64,000 nt of DNA from Piezodorus guildinii (GCA_023052935.1 CM041294.1:99579616-99643615); one strand, 5' to 3'; numbered from the stretch's first letter, positions 19,516 to 31,670 are shown. Notes: generated by a model from the sequence alone, not told the origin. A program made the numbers and translations.

Positions 19516-20557
19516 TTGTAAAGATTACTTCTTACATTTAAGGTTGTCCCTCTTGTTAGTCGTGTTTTCCTCGAAAACTTCATTTTTTCGTACTTTAACG
19601 TAGGTCGTTATATTTTGTATTTTTTCAATGATAACCCTAGAGTTATCAGTAAAAGGGGTCATTCCATACCAAGTGATCTAGATAACAAAAATAATGATTT
19701 TCTCGACCATTTTAGAAAACTTTGATATTTTCTGGATAGATTCCCTAATTCTTTGACAAATAATAAATAAATTTAATCCATTGGTTTTTTAATTGTGAAT
19801 TTGCTTACGCGTAAGCTTCCCACTATTAAAACGGTATAGAAAGTAACTTGCGTTTACCAACTAACAAAATATAAGGCCTGAGAAAATACTTTTAGAAAAC
19901 TTTAGTTAAAATATTGAGTATTATTAATTTACGAACAATAACTAAGATTTCTTAGAATCCTTCATGGAATGCATTTAGCTAGGTGATGTGAATTTTAATC
20001 AATAGGGCAGTGTGTGCTGAAATAAATTATTTTTATTTTAAAACCCTATTATAAGTCAATATTGAATAATTAAATACAACTTTAGAAGCGTAAATTTTTC
20101 GAAAAGCCGTTTACTTACTGTTAAAAAAAATATTTTTTTTTAAGTAGTGAACAAAATTATAATATTTTAAAAATTCGTAACTCCACAAAGCACTAGAGCA
20201 TTAATCCAAAAAATATTATTTTTATAAGATGGTCAAGTAACCAGTGCTGGACCACTTCATATGTATTGACCTATATATCCAAAGATCGATCTATTTTTCA
20301 ATCTGGAGACATTATTAACCAATAAGCTAAACTTCTAAATCAACCGTATACATAGTAGTTTTCGATTCGGAAAAATAACTGGAAATTGGTATTTAATCTC
20401 TTTTTTTTTTATCTTAATTAAGTAAGAGGGTTGAACATTTGTATTTAAATTAAATTAAACTTGATCTGTCTCCATCTAGATTTAAATAAAGTTGAAAATT
20501 CCGATATAACACTCACCTTCTTCGTACTTTGTTGATATTTTTTTTTCAATTTTAGTT
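19516..20557. other. AT-rich stretch without a recognisable gene
   Basis: A GGGGTCATTCCATACCAAGT phrase at about 19658 resembles text common in arthropod repeats but has no second copy here. The rest is unassigned. Confidence 0.3.
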
Positions 20558-20620
20558 AAATAAATTCTGGAGGAAATTAATTCAGGTAGCGGTCAGTCAA
20601 AGAAAAACAATGAAATAGTC

Positions 20621-20676
<56 letters not shown>

Positions 20677-20700
20677 ATTTTTTCCAAAGTTTCGAGCCAA
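20558..20700 (+). repeat. decayed single arm of the 9.8-kb palindrome unit, with an (AT)n expansion
   Basis: GGAGGAAATTAATTCAGGTA, then GCGGTCAGTCAAAG and AATGAAATAGT, follow the left arm at 9775-9835. TTCCAAAGTTTCGAGCC follows the CCAACGTTTCGACC segment. Between the two, an AT array of about 18 units occupies the place of the CAACTATTTTATT stretch. The core beyond GTTTCGA is lost in an A run. Confidence 0.6.
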
Positions 20701-20889
20701 AAAAAAAAAAAAAAAAAAAACAGGCACTTATTTTGACTTTTATGTATCATTTAAAATTCCCATTCTTATTATTATGAAAAGCAATCTAAATAAACGCATG
20801 TATAAAAATTTCTAAATGAATAAACGATTTTCCAATGTTTTAAGAAAAAAATTTCTAAATCTTACTTATATTAAATAATGAACGTATAA

Positions 20890-21650
20890 TAATAATATAC
20901 GTGATCTCGTTTTACATCTCGGATCTCCTTATATTCAAATCCTCCGTTCGTTTCCGTTACACCCACTCCTTCAGATCTGTACATAACGTCCCATCGATCC
21001 ACAGCTTTCGATAGATCATTCTTAATCCGATCCGCTTCCCTATGGAGCTCCATTCCACCTAATATCCGTGACTTCCAAACTCTCTTCACATTCAAATCCC
21101 GTCAATTTAGCCATTTCCTATTAATTCAATTTCGAAATAATTCTAAGTAGATCCTAATTTCAAGAATAATCAACTAATAAATAATAGAACAGATTTACTT
21201 ATTTAATTATCATTTTCAACGGTAAATTCTAAAGGAAATATTTGAAATTATTATCTTTTCAAAGATGCAAGATTAAAATATATATATGTTTAGAGAATAA
21301 TGGTAATTTCCTTTGTTTTCAAAAACTGTATACTTTATTTTTGTGTGTGTATGTGTATATTATATGTATATTTCTTTTATCTGATTATATATATTTTTTT
21401 GGTACACAATATTTTGTTCTCATGTTAACATACATTTATTTTTCTGGTTTGTACATTTTTATTATAATTTAGCTTTTAAGTTATTTTATTTGTTCATGTT
21501 ATTAGTTTAATTCTTTTCTGTTTTTCAGTCATTTTACTCTAGAACTCTAGTCTTAATTCCACCTTTTTATTGCCTGTTATATTATTCTGAAGGGACTTGT
21601 TCCTGAATAAATAAAGAATTGTTATTATTATCATTATTATTATTATTATA
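20890..21650 (+). pseudogene. LINE 3' end related to family X, with (TTA)n tail
   Basis: Read on the plus strand the frame gives STAFDRSFLIRSASLWSS, IPPNIRDFQTLFTFKSRQF and SHFLL. This matches the FDHSFLVRSITLWNSLPTHIR and SFKSQLFQYL motif order of family X. The longest open frame here is on the opposite strand and is a shadow. The 3' UTR ends with GAAGGGACTTGTTCCTGAAT and AATAAAG, followed by a TTA/ATT triplet tail (about 21617-21650). This is a related but distinct family, judged by its tail. The polymerase core is absent. Confidence 0.65.
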
Positions 21651-21925
21651 CAATAACCAGATAATAGACTGCTGAAGTTTGAAATTTTCTAATACAACGG
21701 CGCGAAGTTATATCTTTCTTCGTGACTTATATGTGTTGCGGGTCTTTGCATCTTTAATGTTAGGGGTCATTGGGCTTGTATAGTTTAAAAGAAACCATAG
21801 CATGTGAGATCTCTCACAAAAATATCCCTTAACAGGCTTTGTATCAATACTTTAAATGGCTTATGAAAGTATAAGTAATATTAGTTATTTTACTATTAGC
21901 TATTCAGTTTGCTTAGCTACTATGT

Positions 21926-22165
21926 TTGTTTGTTTAATCATTCAACGCCACTTTTATGCTAGTGAGGATCCTTTTTGTCTATGTTCAATTATGATGAAAA
22001 GGATCTTGAACGAGCCCCTGACATCGCACATGATTGGGATTACCATTTTACGTCCCCTCTAAAGGACGGCATTACCAAGGATTTTAAAAGCTCCTAGGGC
22101 CATCTGCCGGTTGCGAATCTGCAAATCTGCAGGGTACAAAAGGCTGTTATGCTCCACAACAAGAA
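21926..22165 (-). mobile_element. SINE A copy, minus strand
   Basis: Reading backwards, it has a tRNA-like head near 22080-22160, the block ending GACATCGCACATG, then ACGTCCCCTCTAAAGGACGG and CAACGCCACTTTTATGCTAG, with a TTTGTTTGTTTAAT tail at the left. The order matches the intact copy at 34.8 kb. It is diverged, and the B box is damaged. Confidence 0.6.
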
Positions 22166-22779
22166 TGACCCCATGATTAAGTAATAATTTCGTTTCTGAA
22201 TTTTAATTATTATTATATTATATTTTTAAGTTAGTCTATTATATTCACGACAATCTAATTGCATTGTATCTTATTCGCTATCCAATATTAACATCAGTTA
22301 AGTTCGAGCATAGAATATAAATGAGACTTTAAATGCACCTGTTTATGTTCATGATCAGTTATCCCTTAGCATTACTTTTTATCTTTCTTATCTTGGGGTC
22401 GGTCGTTCTAGTAGTCCTCCAAGTCTCTATTATAGTATCTAGTATGTCCTGTTCTAGGTCAATGGGTGCTATAATATATAGCTAAAATTACAAAGCACGT
22501 ATTTAACTTAAACAATTAACTGTAGTTTACTATTATTAGTCCAATCAAATTATAAGTAAAATTCATCTATTAACTTAAATAAACTCCACTATATATGGTA
22601 TCTTAAATTTTAGAAAAATAACATTTTGTTTTTTTTAAAAGACCCATGAGCTAACAAACGATAACAAATAATATCTGTATATACAATATGAAATTTTTAT
22701 TTTTATCTTGTTATATATATATTTATACCTGTCAACCACATGACAATCAGATTACTATAAAGTTTATGTTGTGGCGGGA
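22166..22779. other. unassigned stretch
   Basis: AT-rich, with no gene or repeat that I can place. Confidence 0.3.
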
Positions 22780-23990
22780 TAGGCATGACAGAGAGAGGAT
22801 TCCCAGCGTCATCTATTTCTGGTGTATTTCTTAATTGGCATTTATGTTTGAGGGGCCCCTCATTTAACTTATTTTTAGCATTCTACGAGTGTTGTGTGGC
22901 ATGTTGGTTGTTGTCATGCTTTGTATTAGTGAGTTAGTATGTCCGTCTAAGTTGTGATAACATTTGCAGAGGGTCCGTATTCGTTCTTTGACTGTTGGCA
23001 TGTGAAGGTCTGTATGTTAAGTAATGTTGCTAACGTACTATGGTGAATTTTTAATAGTTCTAAAAGTATTAGATTGAAATATTTGAATTCTACGTCAGTG
23101 TGTGTTTTTGGCAGTCCCGTATGTTACTGAAGCGTTAGTCCAAATGGGCTTCAGTAAGTGTATGTTTTATTTATTTATAATTTATTTTTAAGTTTTAATT
23201 TATAACTTCTTGAGCGTAGTGAGTATATAGGTTTAGTCTTTTGTATAATGTTATCTGCATGTTCTTGATGTGTTAGTCTCATGTCATTCTTCTGTCGAAT
23301 GTTAAGCCGATGTCTTATTGTCTTATTGTGTCTGTCTGAAGTATTTGGATGTTGTTAAGATATACTGGAGGGCAGGTATCATGTCGAAGAGGGAAAGTAA
23401 TTCGTTAGGATTTGTCTAGATTAAGTCCAATTTTGTAAAGTTTGCACCAGTCGTGAAATGTAAGGTGGTATAGTAATGTCTGTGAAGCGAGTGTAGGATT
23501 AAGATATTTTTTAATGATAGCTGTTTTGTCTGCATATGCCGCTATTTGAGTCACAGAAGTGATTGGTATGAAGGGTGTGTTTATAATGTAAAGTAGTGGG
23601 GCGAGAACCTTCCCTTGAGGTACACCTGCAAAGACTGGTCTTATTGAAGAGATTTCTGTGCCTTGAAAGACAGAGAAAAATCTATCACCAAGAAAGGACT
23701 GAAGGATAAGATAATAGAAAGGAGATAATATAGTCTTTAGTTTTAAGAGAAGCCCCTGATGCCGGACCCGATCGAATGAATCCGGAAATACTTCTGTTGT
23801 ATACAATTTTTGCTCTAGTGCCGATGTAATGTAGTCAGTCACTCTATGTACTTGATCAGTGGTTAAGTTTTATGTACGGCATCCAAATTGATGGTCGGGT
23901 ATTGTCTTAAAAAGTCTATTGTCGAGTAGTTTCTCAGAACTTTTTGAACAAAACAGGAGTATTATATGATAGGGATATATGAGGAAGGGA
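22780..23990 (-). pseudogene. old Jockey copy: reverse transcriptase relic
   Basis: The best open part (23405-23842) has 145 residues. In order it contains DSFDRVRHQGLLLKLK (RT motif 3, where J1 has QAFDRVWHAGLLFKLK), YYLILQSFLGDRFF, FAGVPQGKVLAPLLYI and AYADKTAII. The catalytic YADD box has become YADK, and AFDRV has become SFDRV. The flanks continue the Jockey order in broken frames: before it, a fingers-like segment around 23850-23980; after it, the C-terminal part down to about 22.8 kb. It is clearly older than J1 and J2. Confidence 0.75.
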
Positions 23991-26127
23991 TGCCTGTGTA
24001 TTTGTTCGATTTGTGGATCATTGTATTAATATCTTATTATTCAGTAAGTAAATATATTCATTAATTTCTTTTATCTGTATAAGGTTTCTAATTACAGCTA
24101 CTGTATTACTTAATTTTTTTTTAATCTAAAAATCATTCTAATGTGTGTTCGAAATGTGTTACATTTGTCTTAACCCTTTTTGAAATTTTTACTTTTATGT
24201 TTATTGGTCACTAAATCAGACAATTTACTATACAATAATTTATTCTTATCCCTACGCGTATCTGCTGTATAATATAATGCAGCATTTTGTAAAGCATTCA
24301 TGTAATATCTACATTGGTAGTGCTAAAGCCACAGGTTTTGAGTTAGAAATATCACATATAATCTCAGAGCTTATTTTGTAACTCATAACTGTTTTAATTT
24401 TAAAATATGAAAATGAGATTATATAAGTTCTTCCATACTATATCTAAAAATGATTGGCAAGTATATGATTATAAATCCTTAAAAGATAGTAGATTAGTAG
24501 AATTAATAAAAAGTGCTAAAAAATATTTTTACCATTTCTTTTCTTTTACAAGAAAGGAAAGCTTTTTAAAAACTAAATTGAATGTTCTAATATTATTCCA
24601 CCTCCTTTCATTGAAGGAAATGCAAAGATAAGATACCATTGAGGAGTTCCTTATTCCTCTGGGAAACCCTCTTCCCCCGTGACCTATCCTTGCTTAAATC
24701 TTTTGAATGCGAAGAGGATGGAGCTCTTAAAAATGAATGAATGAGTGCACTGAGTAGATACCAACTTTTTACCCAAGTTACGAATAGCTAATGAGCACAC
24801 CTTTTCACTTTTTTGATTTTCTAATGCACCGATTTTTTTTATTTTATTATTGTTAAATATTGATTAATCCCTCTTCATCAATAAACAAAGTAACAAGTTT
24901 CGTTTCATTAACGTTTGGTTTAAGCTTAAGATGAATTAAAATTTTTATTTAAAATCGATTGTTTAAAAAATGGCTATTTTTTATCTACGATATACCGTTA
25001 TTCTATGAGCTTACGAAATTAAAAATACTCATTATTAAGGTACTGAAATCAACAGATCACGCGGTAAGCAGTGTGCATAATATTATAAGGATATAAGATT
25101 TTTCATTTGTGTTGATTTATTTATCTAGTTAGTGAATTGCAAAACACACCATATATTAATTAGTATGTTATATTTAGCATTATCACATTAAATATCATTT
25201 ATTTTAACTTTCATTACTCTCAATAAACGATAGCTTACACGGTCTGATCCTATTATTAATATAATACGTTAAAATTAAATTTCCATACAAATAATGTATT
25301 CAGTGTCAGTACTAAATTAGCTATGGCCTAATACCACTAATATATATATTAAGATAAAAACATGTTTTAGACTGTTTTTAAATGTCTGTTTTTTTAAATA
25401 TTTTTTTCTAAACTTACTCCTCGTCGGTCATTTTTTAATTGATAAGTATATAAATGCAATTATCATGATTTTTTTTTATAATTAGGTTATTGTTAACATA
25501 TATGAGTTATTTATGGTTAGAGTAGCAGTAAAAAAAAAACTATGAGTAAAAAAGTGAAAAACTATGAGGATATTTTTCTAATAAATAGTTTTTCACAATT
25601 TTTTTTTTACCTGAACTGTCTCATTTATATATAAATATTTTTTATTTTTTTTTTTATTTTTTTTTATTATTATTTTATTTTTTTATTTATTTATTTTTTT
25701 TTTTGGAAGCGGGAATTTCGGTTCAACTGAATTCTGACAATAGAAATCCAGCGGAGAATAGAATGAGCTTCTGGGAATTTCCTTGCTCTTGCCAAGTCTT
25801 GTCGGATATAGGAAAAGAAAGGCTAAAAGGCTAAGTAATCGTGTCTGGTTTCCAAGGATCTTCCCTGGAAAACACTTTTTGTAATGAAAAAGAAAATAAA
25901 TGAAAAAAAAAATATGGTAGATTTCATGAAAGTGGTAGAGAATATTTCATGGTAAATGTTTTGCGTATATATGAATACATTTACCCCTAAGGATGAACAA
26001 TTTTAAGATTTAATCAATACGTTTTTATTTCGCTATTAATTCATTTTTTTTATTAAGATGTCCCAAATATCATTTACAATTGCGGATGTTTAAAAAAAAA
26101 TTATGCATGTTTTTATTAGCCATAATA
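23991..26127. other. AT-rich stretch without a recognisable gene
   Basis: It contains long T-rich runs (25600-25705) and a GC-richer block at 25705-25880 starting GGAAGCGGGAATTTCGGTTC, which I cannot identify. An open frame at 24407-24631 is of low information content. A short GC-richer phrase lies near 24640-24720. Confidence 0.35.
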
Positions 26128-26128
26128 T

Positions 26129-26138
26129 TTTCCATTAG
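26129..26138. repeat. target-site duplication of J2, left copy
   Basis: TTTCCATTAG here is repeated at 31131-31140. Because the T tail follows, the true repeat may be up to three bases longer. Confidence 0.8.
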
Positions 26139-26172
26139 TTTTTTTTTTTTTTTTTTTTTAAACATATTTATT
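26139..26172 (-). terminator. J2 poly(A) tail and polyadenylation signal
   Basis: On the minus strand AATAAA (26167-26172) is followed within ten bases by the A tail, seen here as a T run at 26139-26159. Confidence 0.9.
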
Positions 26173-26286
26173 GATATTTACAACTGTATTAAATAAAAAT
26201 ACATCTAGTAAATGTGATGGTAATATACAAAACTGTCATGAAAAACATGTAGAGACACTACCCAGTGGCAGTACTCTAAAAATATT

Positions 26287-28975
26287 TTAAACTAGAAGGT
26301 CCCGGGGCCATTTCCTTTTCAGGCGCCTCGGAGGATTATCCGGAATTGAAGAGGAAGAAAGGATTGAAACTAGTGGGTTAGAGTGAGAATGGAGTTTGTC
26401 ATGAAAGGATTGATACCTGGTCCGGGCCAAATCAGTAACATAGGGAACATTAAGGTCTTTATGGATAAGTTTATTCGTGACAAAGTAAGGAGCATTGAGG
26501 ATTTTACGAAGGATTTTGGATTGTAAGGATTGGATGCGGGAAGAATTTGATGGTTTAGTAGAGCCCCAAAGCTCTACTCCGTAAGTCCAGATTGGTCTTA
26601 TAATAGTCATGTAGATGAGCCTTTTGTAGTTAAGAGGAAGGTTTGATCGTTTGTCTAGTAAGTGTTGAAGTAGCCTAAAGCGGCGAGCAGTTTCTTGTCG
26701 TTTTAGTCGTGTATGTGGATTCCAAGTTAGGCGTTTGTCAAGAAGAAGTCCTAGGTATCGGATCTGTTCAACCGGAACTAGTTGAGTGTTATTAAAGGAT
26801 ACTTTAGGGCAGGAAGTCAAAGGTTTACGGCGAAGGGTAAAAGTTATTTGATGGGATTTGTTGGAATTTATTTTTATTCTCCAGTTCTGACACCATACTT
26901 CTAGGTCTTTGATGTGGGCTTGAAGGGTATTTGAAGCAACAAATGGATCTTTATGAACTGATAACACGCAGGTGTCATCAGCATAGGTAGAAAGGAAAGT
27001 GTTAGGATGGGTTGGGATATCAGCTGTATATACTGTGTATAGAATGGGTCCTAGAATACTGCCTTGAGGAACACCAGCAGTCTGTATAAAAAGGGATGAA
27101 TAGGAACTATTGTGATTAATTTTGAAGGATCTATCAGAGAGGTAGAATCAGGAAATATGTGGGAGGAAGGAATTTACGGAGTTTGTACAACAGTCCTGGG
27201 TGCCAGACTCTATTAAAGGCCTGTTCTACATCGAGAAAGGCTCCCGTGCAGTACAACCCGCGCTCCAAAGCAGAAGAGACAACGTCCACCACACGATGAC
27301 ATTGCTGGATAGTGGAGTGGGATGTTCGGAATCCGAACTGATGATCAGGGATGATATGATTAGAATCAAGGATGGGATATATTCGTTTCAGAAGGAGTTT
27401 TTCAAAGATTTTACCCATAATAGGTAACAGAGAAATTGGACGGTAAGAGGATGGATGTTCGAGCGGCTTTTGGGGTTTGGGAATCATCTTAACAATGGAT
27501 AGTTTCCAGGAGTCAGGAAAATATGTGGTCCGGAGGATAGCATTATATATGTAGGTAAGAAAACAGATGGATTTTCGAGGAAGCTGTTTCATTATATAGG
27601 AAGTAACTAGGTCATGTCCAGGAGCTTTGCGGGAAGGTAATCTGTGAATGATATTGGCTATTTCTGAAGGATGAAATGCTTTAGGTGGTATGGTCATTTG
27701 GAGAGAAATATTGAGTTCTGTTTCAATACATTCAACATGGTTTGAATTGAGTATTTCAGGATGAGGATTATATATTTTAGAGAGGTGCTGAGCAAATATC
27801 TGGGATTTTTCTTCGTCGGATCGTGTCCAGGTTCGGGTTTCATTAAGGAGTGGATGGTTGAAATCTTTAAACTTCAGGATTTTTTTAGTAGTCGTCCATA
27901 GTGATTTGTCAGTAATCGTAAGATTTTCCGTCAAGTTTTTTAAATTTTGTATTTTGTATTTTTTGAGTTCTGATTTTAGTTTGTTAGTCAGTTGGGTGTA
28001 ATAAGTTTTGTCTTTTGGGTATCTGGTCCTGTGCCACTTCGATCTTGCTGTGTGCTTTTCTCTCAATAAGATCTGAATGTGCTGTGGTAGGTTACTTTTC
28101 TGAGGTTTATCAGGTTTGGTGTTAGTTGTGTTATCTATTATGGTGCTGCTTATTAAGTCAGTAAGTTTTTCTATGGCTTGGTCAATATCTTGTTTTGTCT
28201 TTAGTGGAAGTTTTAAGTCTAGTTTATTTTCTATGTCATATCGAAATTGGTCCCAGTTAACACGTCCTGTAATTAATGTAGGAGGAGAGGGTTTAGGAAC
28301 AAAGTTTGAATGTAAAGAAAGCAGAACAGGACTGTGGTCAGATGAAAGGTCATTCAGGGATTTGATTTCGGCTTGGGAAGTAGGGATTTGAGAGGTAACA
28401 AATATATCCAGGATATCAGGTTTTTTTTTTAGGGATGTAGGCCAATATGTGGGATTCGTAGGAGCAAGGATAGAATAACAATTGGAGTTTGTGACGTTAG
28501 AAAGGATACTACCACGGGAGTTGGATGCTCGACAACCCCATCGTTGGTGTTTAGCGTTGTAATCACCTCCAGCAATGAAGCGCGGCCCAAGAGATCGGAA
28601 TAAGGAATTAAGAAGGCTATAGGAAATGGTGTTACCAGGAGGACAGTATACAGCTGAGACTGTGAGATGGAAAGGACGAGTTGAAATTATTACAGAAGAG
28701 GATTGTATGGCGTCAGATGGAGTAGTAGGAATAAGGGAATGTGGAAGGGATTTATGGATAAGAACGCATGATCCGGCATGGGCAGTGTTGTCTGGGTGGT
28801 CTGTTCTATAAGTGATGTAGTCACGTATGTAAAATTTTGATCGTTGAGTGAAATGAGTTTCAGTTATTAATGCAATATGTATGTGATTGTCATGTAGGAG
28901 TATGTCGAGTTCGTCTCGGTGGTTGAGTAGGCCATTAGCGTTCCATAAGAGGATAGCTAGGGGCTTTACACTCAT
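26287..28975 (-). pseudogene. J2 ORF2, endonuclease / reverse transcriptase with one frameshift
   Basis: The first 613 codons (28975 to 27134) hold the endonuclease, with WNANG, ITETHF, GGDYNAKH and SSDHSP. They also hold the RT fingers and motif 3: SSYRPISLLPIMGKIFEKLL, FGFRTSHSTIQQ and GAFLDVEQAFNRVWH. The frame then stops after YFLILPL. In another frame the protein continues at once with SDRSFK, AGVPQGSILGPILY, YADD, YLGLLLDKRLTWNPH and the C-terminus NPPRRLKRKWPRDLLV, with no further stop to 26287. Comparison with J1 places a loss of about 8 bases next to the repeated CTA near 27145. The start ATG overlaps the ORF1 stop by four bases (ATGA). All catalytic residues survive in the two halves. 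Confidence 0.9.
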
Positions 28976-30600
28976 CGTGGGAAATTAAATGGGATTTCGG
29001 AAAGGATACGAGTGAGAAGGGAGATAAGCGGCTGGATGGTTTCTTTGAGATCTAATAGGAAGGAATTAAGGATGGAGTAAAAGTCAGGTGGGGGTATATA
29101 ATAGGATTGGGAAGGATAATTTAGTTGAGCTGGTACATTGGCTGGAGTCTGCACCCGTCGAGGGGTACAATCATATGCATTTTGGGATGTTTGGGGTTGA
29201 GGATTGGGTTGATTTGGCTGTACGGAAGAACGGGGTGGGATCGGGTGAGGTTTTTCTGGAGGTAATTTAACCCTAACAGGTATCTGATGAGGAGGGGTTG
29301 GTTGGTGTGGAGCTTCAAGCTGGGGATGGGAAATCTGGGTCATGGGTTGGGAGTTCGGAGGCGCCTGCCTTCTAGGTTGTTGAGGCTGCGAGTTGATAAC
29401 GGAGGAAGGCTTCTTAATGTTCTGTCGATCTTGATTTCCAGGTCTAGGAGTAGTTGGCTGTGGAGTCATGTTAACAGAAGCTTTCTGAATTTCTGGAAAA
29501 TTTACCAGGTTATCCAGTACAGGAGGTGGTGCAGGTGTATTACTTTTCTGTTCCAGACTTTTGGGTAGAGGGTTTTGTGATCTCTGTATGAGCAGTTTTT
29601 TGTAGACCGAACAGCCTCTGTAGCTCGCTGGATGTGCTTCACCACAGAGAGCACATTTTGCTGGTTCATCACGAGATTTCGGGCAGGTCTCTGTAGCATG
29701 AGGGCCAGCACATTTGACGCACCGGGCCTGGTGGTAACAGTAGGATTTAGTGTGTCCCAAATTTTGACATTTAGTACACTGTACTATCGTAGATGTTGGC
29801 CTAGGCTTTTCAAATCGCACAATGGAGTATACCAGTCGTGTTATATTAAATATTTCTGGGTTATTTGTGGCAGGTTCTAGATCCACGAAAAATAGAGGCA
29901 GTGGATATTTTCCCTTTGGATGGAAAACGGGAGAGACCTTTCGGACATTGTAGCCTATTTCTTCTATCCCTCTTTTGATAGCATCTGTGGGAGTTGATGA
30001 GTGGAGCCCTCTAAGAACGACACGATATGACTTTTCTTGTTTCAATTGGTAACAATGGAAGTCGTAGCTTTTTGAATTCAAGTGGTTGACAAGCTTTTTG
30101 TAACTGTCTTTATTTGTTGTGTTGATCTTAATATCGTTTATTCTCGAGTAACAACGAAAGTTGGGCTGTCCGATCAAATCTGCAATTTCTTGACCAAACG
30201 ACATAAAATTTTGTATGTTATTGACAAATATTGGTGGGGGTTCGGGATCACAAAACCCTTGAGGCTCTGAAATTGTGTTGGCTGTACCTGACGTACTGGC
30301 TGAGGTAGATGGCGCTGTGAAGACAGACGGAGCGGCTGATGATGATGGAACTGGTTCTATTGTGTTGGCTGCAGTGAGTTTACTGCGGGTTTTTGGCGGT
30401 GACATATTTTGCTCAGACGCCTGCTTAGTTTTATTTGATTTATTTTTTTTTTTATTTGGTGAATTACCCCCAGATCCGGAAGGAAGGGAGTTCCGATGCC
30501 GCTTCATACGGCGAGTCAAATATTGAGAATCCGTTTCACTTATTTCAGAGAAAGGGGTCTCCTCTGAGTCCTCACCGGACGTATTTCTGTCTAAGTCCAT
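28972..30600 (-). CDS. J2 ORF1, gag-like nucleic-acid-binding protein
   Basis: The intact frame has 542 residues, about 100 longer than J1 ORF1, and should package element RNA. Residues 1-30 are acidic; 31-60 are Lys/Arg-rich and could act in nuclear entry. The PRE_C2HC-type domain runs from PPPIFVNNIQNF (121) to about 270. Three zinc knuckles follow: C275-C288 (CTKCQNLGHTKSYC), C294-C306 and C316-C330. Residues 340-500 are unusually Pro/Gln-rich, which accounts for the extra length. The end (LDLKETIQPLISLLTRIL) is amphipathic and matches the end of J1 ORF1. The start is the first ATG after the 5' leader. ATGA at its end overlaps the ORF2 start. Confidence 0.9.
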   Translation of the reverse strand: MDLDRNTSGEDSEETPFSEISETDSQYLTRRMKRHRNSLPSGSGGNSPNKKKNKSNKTKQASEQNMSPPKTRSKLTAANTIEPVPSSSAAPSVFTAPSTSASTSGTANTISEPQGFCDPEPPPIFVNNIQNFMSFGQEIADLIGQPNFRCYSRINDIKINTTNKDSYKKLVNHLNSKSYDFHCYQLKQEKSYRVVLRGLHSSTPTDAIKRGIEEIGYNVRKVSPVFHPKGKYPLPLFFVDLEPATNNPEIFNITRLVYSIVRFEKPRPTSTIVQCTKCQNLGHTKSYCYHQARCVKCAGPHATETCPKSRDEPAKCALCGEAHPASYRGCSVYKKLLIQRSQNPLPKSLEQKSNTPAPPPVLDNLVNFPEIQKASVNMTPQPTTPRPGNQDRQNIKKPSSVINSQPQQPRRQAPPNSQPMTQISHPQLEAPHQPTPPHQIPVRVKLPPEKPHPIPPRSSVQPNQPNPQPQTSQNAYDCTPRRVQTPANVPAQLNYPSQSYYIPPPDFYSILNSFLLDLKETIQPLISLLTRILSEIPFNFPR

Positions 30601-31130
30601 TATTAATTAAAATGAAAGAAAAGAAAACAAAAAAATCTATATACACCTGCGTATTAAAATAAAAAATAAATTGTATACAATAAATACTTAAAAACTAAAC
30701 TATTCACATGATTATATACAATTAATAAAGAAAACATATCTAAGAAACAATTATAACAAATAGGAAAAAAAAATGGTCTTTAAAAATTTAAAAGAAATGA
30801 ATGAAACTAAAAACAAAATAAAGTCCTAGACGAAAACAGAGATGACTGAGTTAGTAAACTTGGCCTAGCCCTATAAAAATAAAGATAACTGTTAAGGATT
30901 AGGGCCACGTTGCTATCTCAACCAGATAGCTATCAGTTTATAAGATATCGCGTATCGGTACAAATAGTCACTCACCTCACTATACGTGAATATTAAAGTG
31001 TTTAGATGATAGTAAACTCACTGTTCACAAAGTTTTATAGCTGACATGTTGATAGAACCGTGGTGAAAGTGTAACAAACACAGAGCTACGAAAGAATAGA
31101 ACTGCAGTTGCGGCCATTAACCAAGGTACC
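30601..31130 (-). promoter_or_regulatory. J2 5' UTR, expected internal promoter
   Basis: About 530 bases lie between the target duplication and ORF1. Jockey promoters lie within such leaders. No element is assigned by eye. Confidence 0.4.
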
Positions 31131-31140
31131 TTTCCATTAG
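31131..31140. repeat. target-site duplication of J2, right copy
   Basis: TTTCCATTAG, identical to the copy beside the T tail. Confidence 0.8.
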
Positions 31141-31585
31141 TTTAAATACATTTCTTCCAATGTTTTTGTATGCTTCCATATCCTTTAGATGGTGTTTTTT
31201 TGGTTTAAAAAGGACTATTTTAAATGGATTTAGTTTCAATGCCAATGCAGGTAAGGGACTACGTAGTAAGGCTGCTTCGAAGTTAACAAATTACACTCTG
31301 GAGGCATAGTCAACTTTGAAGTTGGTTACCTACTTCGGTCAGTGAACCCATTACTGGGTCTCTGAGTTATACGACTTCGGAAGAAAACTCAATATACCTT
31401 CTGCCGATAATCCTCCTGCTCACTGGTTGTTTGCTCTGTTTCTGCTAAAGTTAGCGTAGAATTATTTAAATAAACATGAAAGATAAGATAATTCGGCTGG
31501 CGGTAAAAAAAAAAGAAAAAAAAAAAAAGGAAATAGTGAAAAACTATTTATTATCTAAATATTATTCTTATAGTTTTTCACTATT

Positions 31586-31595
<10 letters not shown>

Positions 31596-31653
<58 letters not shown>

Positions 31654-31670
31654 GTGTGTGTGTGTGTGTA
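31596..31670. repeat. (AT)n passing into (TG)n microsatellite
   Basis: About 23 TA units run into TATG and then TG units. Confidence 0.95.

Larger units (their letters stand above)
26139..31130 (-). mobile_element. J2: near-complete Jockey-type non-LTR retrotransposon
   Basis: It is about 4.99 kb on the minus strand, with a 530-base 5' UTR, intact ORF1, ORF2 broken once, a 3' UTR, AATAAA and a tail of about 20 A. It is flanked by TTTCCATTAG. Its organisation is the same as J1's, but the two are separate families (ORF1 differs by about 100 residues in length, and the 3' UTRs are unrelated). Short copies of its 3' end occur at 7.4, 17.8, 36.5, 43.4 and 62.6 kb, so it was a productive family. 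Confidence 0.92.
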
